The notes below the pieces were generated by a model. That model saw only the letters and a program-made list of their open reading frames with translations, was not told the DNA's origin and searched no databases. Source: Massilia varians (GTDB taxonomy: Bacteria; Pseudomonadota; Gammaproteobacteria; Burkholderiales; Burkholderiaceae_D). From it: a DNA stretch of 64,000 bases. Below, piece after piece: positions 23,753 through 33,805 of the stretch. Made by a program: the position numbers and the translations under genes. The stretch is from assembly GCF_027923905.1 (NCBI RefSeq), contig NZ_AP026966.1, positions 1,551,001-1,615,000 of the forward strand, written 5' to 3'. Position 1 is the stretch's first letter. Every line of letters begins with the position of its first letter.

Positions 23753-24760
23753 GTGACCACCGCCACTTCCCCTTACCGCAGCCGCCGCCTGTCGGTCGCC
23801 CCCATGATGGACTGGACCGACCGCCACTGCCGCGTCTTCCATCGCCAGATCACCCGCCACACCTGGCTGTATACAGAAATGGTCACCACGGGGGCCCTGG
23901 TCTACGGCGACGTCGAGCGCCACCTGCGCTATGACGAGGTGGAGCACCCGATCGCCCTGCAGCTGGGCGGCAGCGATCCGACCGACCTGGCGAAAAGCGC
24001 GAAGCTGGGCGAGCAGTGGGGCTACGACGAAATCAACCTGAATTGCGGCTGCCCGTCCGAGCGGGTGCAGAAGGGCGCCTTCGGGGCCTGCCTGATGGGC
24101 GAGCCGCAGCTGGTGGCCGACTGCGTCAAGGCGATGCGCGACGCGGTGACGATCGACGTCACGGTCAAGCACCGGATCGGCATCGACTACAACGAGGAAT
24201 ACGGCTTCGTGCGCGACTTCATCGGCACCATCGCTGATGCCGGCTGCCGCACCTTCATCGTGCACGCCCGCAATGCCGTGCTCAAGGGGCTGTCGCCGAA
24301 GGAAAACCGCGAGATTCCGCCGCTGCGCTACGACGTGGCCTACCAGCTCAAGCGCGAATTTCCGGAGCTGGAAATCATCATCAACGGCGGCATCAAGACG
24401 GATCAGGAGATCGCCCTGCACCTGGAGCACGTGGACGGGGTCATGCTGGGCCGCGAGGCCTATCACAACCCCTGGGTCATGGCGAGCTGGGACCGCCTGT
24501 TCTACGGCGACCTCGAGGCGCCGATGAAAACCCGGGTCGAGGTGCTGGAAGCCATGATTCCCTACATCGCCGAGCAGCTGCGCCTGTACGGCCAGCATGG
24601 CCTGAAGCTGAACAGCATCACGCGCCACATGCTGGGCATCATGACCGGCCTGCCGGGCGCCCGTGCCTTCCGCCAGCTGCTGTCCGATCCGAAGAAGCTG
24701 GCGGGCGCCGATCCGGCCCTGTTGCTGGAAGCGGCCGCACGCATGCCGCTTGCCGCCTGA
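23753..24760 (+). CDS. dusA: tRNA-dihydrouridine synthase A
   Basis: FMN-dependent reductase that makes dihydrouridine in the tRNA D-loop (U20/U20a for DusA). The 335-residue protein starts with RLSVAPMMDWTDRHCRVFHR, typical of DusA, and has the catalytic loop NLNCGCPSERVQKGAFGACL with catalytic Cys100. FIVHARNAVLKGLSPKENR and INGGIKT mark the FMN-binding barrel. GTG 23753 is the only start that gives the normal N-terminus. A terminator follows, into which a group II intron has inserted. Confidence 0.94.
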   Translation: MTTATSPYRSRRLSVAPMMDWTDRHCRVFHRQITRHTWLYTEMVTTGALVYGDVERHLRYDEVEHPIALQLGGSDPTDLAKSAKLGEQWGYDEINLNCGCPSERVQKGAFGACLMGEPQLVADCVKAMRDAVTIDVTVKHRIGIDYNEEYGFVRDFIGTIADAGCRTFIVHARNAVLKGLSPKENREIPPLRYDVAYQLKREFPELEIIINGGIKTDQEIALHLEHVDGVMLGREAYHNPWVMASWDRLFYGDLEAPMKTRVEVLEAMIPYIAEQLRLYGQHGLKLNSITRHMLGIMTGLPGARAFRQLLSDPKKLAGADPALLLEAAARMPLAA

Positions 24761-24780
24761 CCCCCGCTTGTACTCTGCCA

Positions 24781-24810
24781 CAGGGCGTACTTCGGTACGC
24801 CCTTTTCGTT
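24781..24810 (+). terminator. dusA terminator, group II intron target
   Basis: AGGGCGTAC-TTCG-GTACGCCCT followed by TTTCGTT. The intron remnant begins at the very next base (24811). Confidence 0.85.
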
Positions 24811-25505
24811 GTGCGCCCAGCATGGGCGCACTCTTGCGGGTGCAAGTCCCGCCGCGAGCTGACCACAGCGAGCGAAGCGAAGCACAACTGCATAAGGGCG
24901 ACCGAGTGTGGGGAGGAAGCGTGGAGCGAAACTGTGAGCCTGGACAAGAACCGAATAGAAGGCGGTGCCGAGCAGGGCGAGCGGGCAACATTCCGCGAAG
25001 CTCTTGTGGTCAAAGCGAGGCGGCGTAAATTCGGCGGTTGTGCAGGGAAGGAGTGCGTTCTTACCCAATGGGATGGACGCCCCCACTCTACGGCATCAAA
25101 TGTGCCAAAGTGGTAGTGTCGAACACCACCTGAATGAGAGGGAGCGTCATCATGCAGATTACCGCAATTGGCATCGATCTGGCAAAGAACGTGTTCCAGA
25201 TCCACGGCGTCGATACGGCAGGCAAGACGTGCCTGCGCAAGCAGGTGAAACGCGACCAGATGGCAAACTTCTTCGCCAACCTGTCGCCCTGCCTGATCGG
25301 CATGGAGGCATGCGGCAGTGCGCACCTCTGGGCGCGCAAGCTCGAGACAATGGGTCACACGGTAAAACTGATGGCTCCAGGTGAGAGCAGGCATGGTGCG
25401 CCGGGTTTCGGCACTATGACCTCAACCGTTCCAACCGCCCGGCGCGGACCCGCATGCCGGGTAGTGTGGGAGGGGCTGGCCAGATTTGGCCGCCCCTATC
25501 CCGAT
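24811..25505 (+). mobile_element. group II intron (class C type), remnant without its reverse transcriptase
   Basis: The first 255 bases (from GTGCGCCCAGCATGGGCGCA) are nearly identical to the start of the intact intron at 57857. The last 75 bases contain a domain V-like hairpin (AACCGCCCGG...CATGCCGGGT, 25433-25462) and the same 3' end CCCCTATCCCGAT. The middle, where the maturase gene should be, is gone and replaced by part of an IS110-type element. Like the intact copy, it starts immediately after a terminator, as group IIC introns are known to do. Ends were set by comparing the two copies. Confidence 0.85.
25066..25380 (+). pseudogene. IS110-family element fragment inside the intron remnant
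   Basis: From ATG 25152 a frame reads MQITAIGIDLAKNVFQIHGV, the N-terminus of IS110/IS1111 transposases with the DEDD first Asp (GIDLAK) and the Glu of GMEACGSAHLWAR. It stops matching after GHTVKLMAP (about 25379), roughly 76 residues of about 340. The left junction, where the two introns stop matching, is at about 25066. The fragment includes about 85 bases upstream of the gene that may be the IS left end. The rest of the IS and the intron gene were probably lost in one deletion. Confidence 0.75.
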
Positions 25506-25609
25506 TCCTGTCGGCAAAACACTACAGTTTGTTGTTCGCAATGTATACATAACTTGTGAAAAGCTTGCCGTGTGGAAAGTCTCGTCGCATAATTCCCTTT
25601 GCTCCCTAT

Positions 25610-25629
25610 GAGTTGATGATTATCAACTC
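25610..25629. promoter_or_regulatory. operator-like palindrome upstream of the chemoreceptor gene
   Basis: GAGTTGAT-GATT-ATCAACTC, eight perfect base pairs around four bases, in the A+T-rich 298-base gap 25506-25803. A regulator site or a short hairpin are both possible. No clear FliA-type promoter was found in the gap. Confidence 0.3.
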
Positions 25630-25803
25630 TGTTGTTGAGCTGAAACAGTTCGGATGTTACAGTCGATTTCCATCTTTCCGGGCGGAACTTTTGATTTATC
25701 CTCTTGGAAATACCATAGGCGCATGAACGGCTTGTGACACGCGTCGCACGGCGCAGGAATCCGGGCGAATTTCGATCAATAGATACAGGGATGAACAGGA
25801 AAA

Positions 25804-27594
25804 ATGGCTTTTTTGAATAACTTGAAGGTCGGTACCCGCCTCGCGCTCGGTTTCGCACTGGTGCTGGTGCTGCTGATCGCCGTGACCGTGGTCGGCATCC
25901 TGCGCATGGCGCAGATCCAGGACCGCCTCGACAAGGTCGTCAGCGTGAGCAATGTCTCGACCGGCCTGGTCATCGAGATGCGCAACAACGTGAGCGACCG
26001 CATCGCGTCGCTGCGCGTGCTGACCCTGATGACCGATCCGGCCGACATGGAACCGGAAATGGTCAAGTTCAAGGAACAGACCCGCAAGTACGAGGAAGCC
26101 CAGAAGAAGCTGTCGGCACTGTTCGCCGCCCACGCCAGCGACAAGGAAAAAGCCCTGCTGGCCCAGATCAAGGAATCCGAAGGCCTGGCCATGCCGGCCA
26201 TCGCCAAGGCGTCCGAACTGTACCTGTCGAATAACGCGATGGACGCCACCCGCGTCATGATCCGCGAAGTGCGTCCGGTGCAGAAGAAGTGGACCGACGC
26301 GCTGGACCAGCTGGCCGCCCTGGAAGAAAAGCAGAACGCCCAGAGCAAGGCCGACGCCGAATCGGAATTCGTCAACGCCCGTAACTTCATGATCGGCATG
26401 CTGGTCGCCGCCGTCGCCATGGGCATCGCGGCAGCCTGGGTCATCTCGCGCAGCCTGCGCAAGCAGCTGGGCGGCGAGCCGGCCTACACCGCGCAGATCG
26501 CCGCCAGCATCGCCCACGGCGACCTGGCCGTGGCAATCGAGACCGAAGAATCGGACCGCGGCAGCCTGCTGGTGGAAATGAAGGAAATGCGCAACAGCCT
26601 GGTCGGCATCGTCCAGCAGGTCCGCCGCGGCACCGAAACCATCGGCACCGCTTCGCGTGAAATCGCGGCCGGCAACATCGACCTGTCCTCGCGTACCGAA
26701 CTGCAGGCCAGCTCGCTGGAAAAGACCGCCTCGGCAATGGAAGAGCTGACCTCGACCGTCAAGCAGAACGCCGACAACGCCCGTCAGGCCAACGCCCTGG
26801 CCGCGACCGCCTCGGACGTGGCGCGCAAGGGTGGCGAAGTGGTGTCGCAGGTGGTGGGCACCATGGGCGAGATCAACAGCTCGGCCAGCAAGATCTCGGA
26901 CATCATCGGCGTGATCGACGGCATCGCCTTCCAGACCAACATCCTGGCGCTGAACGCCGCGGTGGAAGCGGCCCGTGCCGGCGAGCAGGGACGCGGCTTC
27001 GCGGTCGTGGCATCGGAAGTGCGCAACCTGGCCCAGCGTTCGGCCGCGGCGGCGAAAGAAATTAAGACCCTGATCGGTGACTCGGTCGAGAAGGTCGAGC
27101 GCGGCAGCAAGCTGGTCGGCCAGGCCGGCGTGACGATGGATGAAGTGGTGACGAGCGTGAAGCGCGTGACCGACATCATGAGCGAAATCGCCAACGCCAG
27201 CGCCGAGCAGAGCGCCGGCATCGAACAGGTGAACCTGTCGATCATCGAGATGGACAGCATGACCCAGCAGAACGCCGCCTTGGTGGAAGAGGCCGCTGCC
27301 GCCGCGCAGAGCCTGCAGGACCAGGCAAGCGAACTGGCCCGCGTCGTCAGCATCTTCAAGCTGAGCGAGGGCGAGCAATACCAGGCCGAGGCAGCACCAG
27401 CTGCCGTGGCCACCAGCACCGCGGTAGTGGTGCGCCCGGCCGCCGCCAAGCGTCCGGCTCCGGCCCTCAAAAAGCCGGCAGTGAAAAAGCCTGCCGCAGC
27501 CCCGGCTGCGGCGAAGGAAGATGCACCGGCCGCACCGGCTCCTAAAGCCAAGAAAGCCGCCACCGTCGCCAGCGACGAGTGGGAAGAATTCTAA
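25804..27594 (+). CDS. methyl-accepting chemotaxis protein with C-terminal CheR/CheB docking pentapeptide
   Basis: Membrane chemoreceptor signalling to CheA/CheW. The 596-residue protein has helix TM1 (about 13-32), a periplasmic four-helix type sensor region, TM2 (about 195-217), HAMP, and a signalling domain with the hairpin tip [20 protein letters not shown] near residue 366 and methylation-region repeats ([20 protein letters not shown]). A flexible Ala/Pro/Lys linker (about 520-590) ends in EWEEF, an x-W-x-x-F pentapeptide like the NWETF tether for CheR and CheB. The ligand cannot be predicted. A palindrome (GCGCCGGTCC/GGACCGGCGC, 27608-27627) without T-run follows the gene. Confidence 0.95.
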   Translation: MAFLNNLKVGTRLALGFALVLVLLIAVTVVGILRMAQIQDRLDKVVSVSNVSTGLVIEMRNNVSDRIASLRVLTLMTDPADMEPEMVKFKEQTRKYEEAQKKLSALFAAHASDKEKALLAQIKESEGLAMPAIAKASELYLSNNAMDATRVMIREVRPVQKKWTDALDQLAALEEKQNAQSKADAESEFVNARNFMIGMLVAAVAMGIAAAWVISRSLRKQLGGEPAYTAQIAASIAHGDLAVAIETEESDRGSLLVEMKEMRNSLVGIVQQVRRGTETIGTASREIAAGNIDLSSRTELQASSLEKTASAMEELTSTVKQNADNARQANALAATASDVARKGGEVVSQVVGTMGEINSSASKISDIIGVIDGIAFQTNILALNAAVEAARAGEQGRGFAVVASEVRNLAQRSAAAAKEIKTLIGDSVEKVERGSKLVGQAGVTMDEVVTSVKRVTDIMSEIANASAEQSAGIEQVNLSIIEMDSMTQQNAALVEEAAAAAQSLQDQASELARVVSIFKLSEGEQYQAEAAPAAVATSTAVVVRPAAAKRPAPALKKPAVKKPAAAPAAAKEDAPAAPAPKAKKAATVASDEWEEF

Positions 27595-27654
27595 GAGAGA
27601 AGAGCGCCGGTCCCCGGACCGGCGCAGCTTAAACAAAAACCTTTTGGGGAAACC

Positions 27655-27999
27655 ATGAAAAACCTGACCGTGAAACTGATCGCTGCAATGACCCTCGCCT
27701 CCGCCGCCGGCGCAACCTTCGCTGCCGAAGTGCCGGCTTCGTTCGACCCGAAGAAGTGCGCGGTCGAATACCCGAAGGCGTCGCTGATGAACGAAGAGCA
27801 GGGCACCACTTCGGCATCGTTCCTGGTCAGCGCCGACGGCACCGTGACCGAGTCGAAACTGGAAAAGTCGAGCGGTTTCAAGAACCTGGACAAGGCTGCC
27901 CTGAAAGGCCTGTCGGCATGCAAGTTCAAGCCGGGCACCAAGGACGGCGCACCGGCCGCGACCTGGACCAAGGTCGACTACGCCTGGAAACTGGACTGA
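27655..27999 (+). CDS. small periplasmic TonB C-terminal-domain-like protein
   Basis: The 114-residue protein has a signal peptide (cleavage near ATFAA-EVP) and then a compact domain with the TonB-type pattern [39 protein letters not shown] and a final [10 protein letters not shown]. It lacks the membrane anchor and proline-rich spanner of true TonB, so it is unlikely to energise receptors alone. The two Cys residues could form a disulfide. ATG follows GGGGAAACC. Such stand-alone proteins are often annotated energy transducer TonB; its actual job is unknown. Confidence 0.75.
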   Translation: MKNLTVKLIAAMTLASAAGATFAAEVPASFDPKKCAVEYPKASLMNEEQGTTSASFLVSADGTVTESKLEKSSGFKNLDKAALKGLSACKFKPGTKDGAPAATWTKVDYAWKLD

Positions 28000-28020
28000 T
28001 CAGATTTTCATCCCATGACG

Positions 28021-28051
28021 AACAGCCGGCCTCGCGCCGGCTGTTTGCTTT
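28021..28051 (+). terminator. terminator of the TonB-like gene
   Basis: AACAGCCGGC-CTC-GCGCCGGCTGTTT followed by GCTTT, 22 bases after the stop. Confidence 0.7.
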
Positions 28052-28172
28052 CATCCCCCTCGGTTACATTTTCGTCGCAGCATGTTTCGAGTGTAAGAAG
28101 GTTTTTCATTTCTCCCGTGCGCGGTTGAGGCTGGCTATAGTGCTTCCAACACCAACCGAAAGGAGAAGTACC

Positions 28173-28574
28173 ATGAAAACGATTCTTGCCGCTTCCGCAG
28201 CTGTCCTGATCAGTGCCGCAGCCTTCGCGCCGGTCCAGGCGCAAGCCCAGGGCCGCACCGAAGTGATCGTGGTGCACAAGGCGCCGCCGCCGCTGCGCCA
28301 CGAGAGCATCCCCGCCGCCCGCCGCGGCTACGAATGGGTGCCGGGCTACTGGAACTGGAACGGCCGCCGCTACGTGTGGGAACGCGGTCACTACGAGCGG
28401 GTGCGTGCCGGCTACGTCTACCAGCAGCCGGTGTGGCGCCAGGACCGCAACGGCTGGTACATGGACCGCGGCGGCTGGGTCCGCGACAACCACCGCATGG
28501 CGCGCCGCGACCGTGACGGCGACGGCGTCCCGAACCGCTACGATGCCCGCCCGAACAACCCGAACCGCTACTAA
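28173..28574 (+). CDS. secreted YXWGXW/WXXGXW-repeat protein
   Basis: 133 residues: signal peptide to about residue 25 (AQAQA), then Trp/Tyr/Arg-rich repeats [22 protein letters not shown] and a final [21 protein letters not shown], which resembles a calcium-binding DxDxDG loop. Family members are small envelope proteins of unknown function. ATG 28173 has an AGGAG site eight bases upstream and begins a proper signal peptide, so the longer in-frame reading into the preceding gene is rejected. A terminator follows. Confidence 0.85.
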   Translation: MKTILAASAAVLISAAAFAPVQAQAQGRTEVIVVHKAPPPLRHESIPAARRGYEWVPGYWNWNGRRYVWERGHYERVRAGYVYQQPVWRQDRNGWYMDRGGWVRDNHRMARRDRDGDGVPNRYDARPNNPNRY

Positions 28575-28594
28575 GCCTCACCGGCTCGGCCAAG

Positions 28595-28624
28595 AAACCG
28601 CCTGCACCGCAGGCGGTTTTTTAT
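28595..28624 (+). terminator. terminator after the YXWGXW-repeat gene
   Basis: AAACCGCCTGC-ACC-GCAGGCGGTTT followed by TTTTAT. It overlaps the stop of the converging cyclase gene and may serve it poorly in the other direction. Confidence 0.85.
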
Positions 28625-30195
28625 ATGGAGAACTCGGACGGCGCGGTGCCGGTAGTGTCGGAATCGGCCGCGACCCGGTTGCGGCCTTCGGCCTTGGCGC
28701 GGTAGAGCAGGGCGTCGGCCTGGCGCACGAAGGCCTCCGGATCGTCGTCCTCGCACGGCTTGCCGTGGAAGGTGCAGGTCCCCGCGCTGATGCTCACCAG
28801 GCCGGGAGGATTGGCGGCATGCGCGATGCCGAGATCGAGGACCGCCAGGCGCAGGCGCTCGGCCACGTAGCGCGCGCCGGACTGGCCGGTGGCGGGCAGG
28901 ACGACCGCGAACTCCTCGCCGCCATAGCGGGCCGCCAGGTCGGTCGGACGGGTCAGGCCGCCGCGCAGGGCCGCCGCCACCTGCCGCAGGCAGTCGTCGC
29001 CGGCCACGTGGCCGTAATGGTCGTTGACGTCCAGCAGCACCAGCGACAGCGGCGCCCCGGTACGACCGGCGCGATTGAGCTCGAGGCGCAGCGTGTCCTC
29101 GAAATGGCGGCGGTTGGCCAGGCCGGTCAGGCCGTCGCGGGTCGCCAGCACGGTCAGCTCCTGGTTGCGCTCCTGCAGGTGCTCCTCCGCGATGCGCAGC
29201 TCGGCCTCGAGCTGGTCGCGGATCATGATCTGGCGCACCAGGCGCGCGCCGACGCCGGCCAGCAGCAGCACCACCAGCACGGTGGCGCCGGACATGAAGA
29301 GGGTCGACTGCTGCCACTCGGCCAGGATCTCCTTCCTGGACTGCGCGGTCGCGACGATCAGGGGCAGGGCGTTCAGGTGGCGGTAGCTGTACAGGCGCAC
29401 GACGCCATCGATCTTGGAGCGCAGCATGGCGGTGCCGACCGGGCCCGAAGAGCGGTACATCGTGAACACCGGCCCATCGGCAATGCTGGTGCCGATCAGC
29501 TTCTCGTTGAAGGGCCGGCGGTAGATCAGGGTGCCGTCGTCGCGCGCCAGCATGACCACGCCTTCCTGGCCGACGTCGAAGCTTTCGTACAGTTCGGCGA
29601 AGTAGGCGATCTGGATGGTGCCCAGCGCCACCCCGGCAAAGCTGCCGTCGGGATGGTCGAGGCGGCGCGACACCGGCAGCAGCCACACGCCGGTCAAGCT
29701 GCTGCGAAACGGTTTGCCGATATAGGCGTTGCGGCTGCGGTTATTCAGGTGGAACTGGAAATAGTCGTGCTCGGCGTAGCTGCCGGGAAGCAGACGTTCG
29801 GCCGAGGTGACCAGCCACCTGCCGTCCGCGTCATATATGGACAGGCTGTGCAGTTCCTTCACCTGCAGCGCCATGTTGCGCATGTGGGAGCGCAGGCGCT
29901 CGCTCGCGGCCAGCGTCACACCGTCATGCTCGACCCGCTCGACCACGCCGGCCAGCACCGTGTCGACGATCCGCACCGTGCTCTCGGCCTGGGCCGCGAG
30001 GGCCTTGGCCATGTTCGAGGTCGCGGCCGCATGCTCGTCCAGTCGGCTCTGGCGCGCGCTCCAGGCGCTCCAGACCTGGGCGGCGGCCAGCAGCGCGCAG
30101 AACAGCAGCATCAGGCGGATTGCGTACAGGACGGCCGGCCGCTTCTTGGCCGTGAGGCTGGTGATGGGAGTCGGGGCCGGGTGCGCTAGGATCAT
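28621..30195 (-). CDS. membrane diguanylate cyclase-like protein with a deletion in the GGDEF active-site loop
   Basis: About 524 residues (ATG at 30195; an in-frame TTG at 30270 would add 25). TM1 lies near residues 22-42, a periplasmic dCACHE-type sensor follows (LHSLSIYDADGRWLVTS), TM2 is near 300-320, then the GGDEF domain. GGEEF is intact at about 425-429. However, the first metal motif reads LLDVNDHYGHVAGDD, whereas GGDEF proteins have D-x-D-x-F-K-x-x-N-D there. About six residues, including the second metal-binding Asp and the phosphate-contacting Lys, are missing in frame. The protein is therefore probably inactive as a cyclase unless the sequence is wrong. It converges with the YXWGXW gene. 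Confidence 0.88.
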   Translation of the reverse strand: MILAHPAPTPITSLTAKKRPAVLYAIRLMLLFCALLAAAQVWSAWSARQSRLDEHAAATSNMAKALAAQAESTVRIVDTVLAGVVERVEHDGVTLAASERLRSHMRNMALQVKELHSLSIYDADGRWLVTSAERLLPGSYAEHDYFQFHLNNRSRNAYIGKPFRSSLTGVWLLPVSRRLDHPDGSFAGVALGTIQIAYFAELYESFDVGQEGVVMLARDDGTLIYRRPFNEKLIGTSIADGPVFTMYRSSGPVGTAMLRSKIDGVVRLYSYRHLNALPLIVATAQSRKEILAEWQQSTLFMSGATVLVVLLLAGVGARLVRQIMIRDQLEAELRIAEEHLQERNQELTVLATRDGLTGLANRRHFEDTLRLELNRAGRTGAPLSLVLLDVNDHYGHVAGDDCLRQVAAALRGGLTRPTDLAARYGGEEFAVVLPATGQSGARYVAERLRLAVLDLGIAHAANPPGLVSISAGTCTFHGKPCEDDDPEAFVRQADALLYRAKAEGRNRVAADSDTTGTAPSEFSI

Positions 30196-30360
30196 CAGGG
30201 GCGCCACTTGCGTGACAGGGTTGCCAGAGCACTGAGGATAGCCACGGTGCAAGGAAATGTCGAGCAGCAAAGGACTTGTAACCAGATCTGCTCATCCTGG
30301 CGGGGCAGAAAACAAAAAAGGCATACATGGTGAACATGTAAGCCTTCTTGTCGCATTCTT

Positions 30361-30437
30361 TGGGGTGGCTGATGGGACTCGAACCCACGACAACAGGAAT
30401 CACAATCCTGGACTCTACCAACTGAGCTACAGCCACC
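30361..30437 (-). tRNA. tRNA-His (GTG anticodon)
   Basis: Minus-strand cloverleaf beginning GGTGGCTGTAGCTCAGTTGG, anticodon loop GGATTGTGATT with anticodon GTG, T-arm GGGTTCGAGTCCCAT, acceptor end AGCCACC-CCA encoded. The extra 5' G(-1) of histidine tRNA is present opposite C73. Confidence 0.95.
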
Positions 30438-30510
30438 ACTGTCTTACTGCCTGTCTCGCTGTTTCCGAGACAGAACAAGATTATACAAAGCGCTTCCCGA
30501 ACTGGCAAGT

Positions 30511-31404
<894 letters not shown>

Positions 31405-31425
31405 CGATCCGCCCGCGCGATTCAA

Positions 31426-32961
31426 TCAGGCGGTGGTGACCGGGATGCCCTTCAGCGACTCGATCTTGGCCGACCACTCCTTCGGACCGGTGGTGTGCAC
31501 CGAGGTGCCGGTCGAATCGACGGCCACCGTGACCGGCATGTCGGTCACGTCGAACTCGTAGATCGCTTCCATGCCCAGGTCCTCGAAGCCGACCACCTTG
31601 GCCGACTTGATCGCCTTCGAGACCAGGTAGGCCGAGCCGCCGACCGCCATCAGGTAGGCCGACTTGTGCTTCTGGATCGATTCGATCGCCGCGGGGCCGC
31701 GCTCGGCCTTGCCGATCATCGAGATCAGGCCGGTCTTCTCCAGCATCATGTCGGTGAACTTGTCCATGCGGGTCGCGGTGGTCGGGCCTGCCGGGCCGAC
31801 GACTTCGCTGCCGACCGGGTCGACCGGGCCGACGTAGTAGATCACGCGGTTGGTGAAGTCCACCGGCAGCTGTTCGCCCTTGGACAGCATGTCCTGGATG
31901 CGCTTGTGCGCGGCGTCGCGGCCAGTCAGCATCTTGCCGTTCAGCAGCAGGGTCTGGCCCGGCTTCCAGGAAGCGACTTCTTCCTTGGTCAGGGTGTTCA
32001 GGTCGACGCGCTTGGATTTTTCGGTGTCCGGGGTCCAGTGCACTTCCGGCCACGTGGACAGCGCCGGCGGTTCGATGTAGGCCGGGCCCGAGCCGTCCAG
32101 CACGAAGTGGGCGTGGCGGGTGGCGGCGCAGTTCGGGATCATCGCCACCGGCTTGGAGGCCGCGTGGGTCGGGTACATGTTGATCTTCACGTCCAGCACG
32201 GTGGTCAGGCCGCCCAGGCCCTGGGCGCCGATGCCCAGTGCGTTGATCTTGTCGCACAGTTCGATACGCAGTTCTTCCAGTTTGTTCTGCGGGCCGCGCT
32301 GCTTCAGTTCGTACATGTCGATGTCGTCCATCAGCGACTCCTTCGCCATCAGCATCGCCTTCTCGGCGGTGCCGCCGATGCCGATGCCCAGCATGCCCGG
32401 CGGGCACCAGCCGGCGCCCATCAGCGGCACGGTTTTCATGACCCAGTCGACCAGCGAGTCGGACGGGTTCAGCATGACGAACTTGGTCTTGTTCTCCGAG
32501 CCGCCGCCCTTGGCCGCCACTTTCACGTCGACCGTGTCGCCTTCGACCAGCTCCATGTGGACCACCGCCGGGGTGTTGTCCTTGGTGTTCTTGCGCTCGA
32601 AGTGCGGGTCGGCCACGATCGAGGCGCGCAGCTTGTTGTCTTCAAACGCGTAGGCGCGGCGCACGCCTTCGTTGACGGCGTCGGTCACGGTGCCGGTGAA
32701 GCCTTCGAAGCGCACGCCCATGCCGATCTTCAGGAACACGTTGACGATGCCGGTGTCCTGGCAGATCGGACGCTTGCCTTCGGCGCACATGCGCGAATTG
32801 GTCAGGATCTGGGCGATCGCGTCCTTCGCGGCCGGGCTTTGCTCGGTCTCATACGCGCGCGCCAGGTGCTGGATATAGTCGGCCGGGTGGTAGTAGCTGA
32901 TGTACTGGAGGGCTGCCGCGACCGATTCGATGAGGTCGCTCTGGGTGATAACGGTTGCCAT
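31426..32961 (-). CDS. class I fumarate hydratase (iron-sulfur)
   Basis: Interconverts fumarate and malate in the citric acid cycle. The 511-residue length and sequence are those of the oxygen-sensitive [4Fe-4S] FumA/FumB type, not FumC. The three cluster cysteines are visible in RPICQDTG, GAGWCPPGMLG and IPNCAATRHAHF. The C-terminal beta domain contains GPTTATRMDKFTDMMLEKTG. An AGGAG-type site precedes the ATG (ACTCCTGATCGAGAACTCC on the plus strand). The gene lies between UPF0114 and murI on the same strand. Confidence 0.95.
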   Translation of the reverse strand: MATVITQSDLIESVAAALQYISYYHPADYIQHLARAYETEQSPAAKDAIAQILTNSRMCAEGKRPICQDTGIVNVFLKIGMGVRFEGFTGTVTDAVNEGVRRAYAFEDNKLRASIVADPHFERKNTKDNTPAVVHMELVEGDTVDVKVAAKGGGSENKTKFVMLNPSDSLVDWVMKTVPLMGAGWCPPGMLGIGIGGTAEKAMLMAKESLMDDIDMYELKQRGPQNKLEELRIELCDKINALGIGAQGLGGLTTVLDVKINMYPTHAASKPVAMIPNCAATRHAHFVLDGSGPAYIEPPALSTWPEVHWTPDTEKSKRVDLNTLTKEEVASWKPGQTLLLNGKMLTGRDAAHKRIQDMLSKGEQLPVDFTNRVIYYVGPVDPVGSEVVGPAGPTTATRMDKFTDMMLEKTGLISMIGKAERGPAAIESIQKHKSAYLMAVGGSAYLVSKAIKSAKVVGFEDLGMEAIYEFDVTDMPVTVAVDSTGTSVHTTGPKEWSAKIESLKGIPVTTA

Positions 32962-32994
32962 GGAGTTCTCGATCAGGAGTAATGAATGTTTCGC

Positions 32995-33597
32995 TCAGTG
33001 CTTGGAGTGCGTGGTCATGACGATGCGGTCGGTATAGGCGATGGCCATGGCCGACAGCAGGAAGGCGATGTGGATGATGGTCTGCCACATCATGGTTTCG
33101 GTCTTGTAGTTCGCCGCGTTGATGAAGGTCTTCAACAGGTGGATCGACGAGATGCCGATGATCGCCATCGCCAGTTTCGTCTTGAGTACCGAGGCGTTCA
33201 CGTGGGACAGCCATTCGGGCTGGTCCGGGTGACCTTCGAGGTGCATGCGCGAGACGAAGGTTTCGTAGCCGCCGACGATAACCATGATCAAGAGGTTGGA
33301 GATCATGACCACGTCGATCAGGCCGAGCACCACCAGCATGATGGTGGTTTCGGTCAGCTTGGTCGGGCGGGTTGCGCCCGGCACGGTGACGACATCGAGG
33401 ATGTGTTCCAGCGATGCGGCATTGCCCAGCGCGGCGCCGATCAGGTCCTTGAGTTCGACCCAGAAGTGGAACACGTAGACGCACTGCGCCAGGATCAGGC
33501 CGAGGTACAGCGGCAGCTGCAGCCAGCGGCTGGCGAAGATCAGGTTGTTAAGCGGACTGAGCTTTTTTGCTTCGTGTGGAGGAATTAACTGCGCCAT
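32995..33597 (-). CDS. UPF0114/YqhA-family inner-membrane protein
   Basis: 200 residues with about four hydrophobic segments: [20 protein letters not shown] near residue 17, a strong one near 85-105 ([20 protein letters not shown]), another near 145-165 and a last near 175-190. [11 protein letters not shown] is a conserved UPF0114 feature. The start was set at [12 protein letters not shown] with GGAGGAATT-type site upstream, since a longer frame to 33723 has no homologous look. Function of the family is unknown. It is the first gene of a likely UPF0114-fumarase-murI unit. Confidence 0.9.
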   Translation of the reverse strand: MAQLIPPHEAKKLSPLNNLIFASRWLQLPLYLGLILAQCVYVFHFWVELKDLIGAALGNAASLEHILDVVTVPGATRPTKLTETTIMLVVLGLIDVVMISNLLIMVIVGGYETFVSRMHLEGHPDQPEWLSHVNASVLKTKLAMAIIGISSIHLLKTFINAANYKTETMMWQTIIHIAFLLSAMAIAYTDRIVMTTHSKH

Positions 33598-33805
33598 CGG
33601 GATCTGGGTTCCTGGAGTGCTGGACAAATTACAGCCGAGCATTCTACACCTGCCGGCACGGCTATGCGGGTTCTTCGCCGCTTTGCAGCCAGGTTGGTAG
33701 AATGGCATTCCAGCAGAAGGCATGCTTGCGGAGCCATGTAAGGGCTCAGTAAGCGAGCGCCCCTAAGGTGTTCGGTAAAACACTTACTAAACTATGGAGA
33801 CCAGC

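Noticed and set aside
19001..25800. prophage or CRISPR array
   Set aside because: No phage structural genes and no regularly spaced direct repeats here or elsewhere in the window; the repeats seen are IS, intron or palindromic elements.
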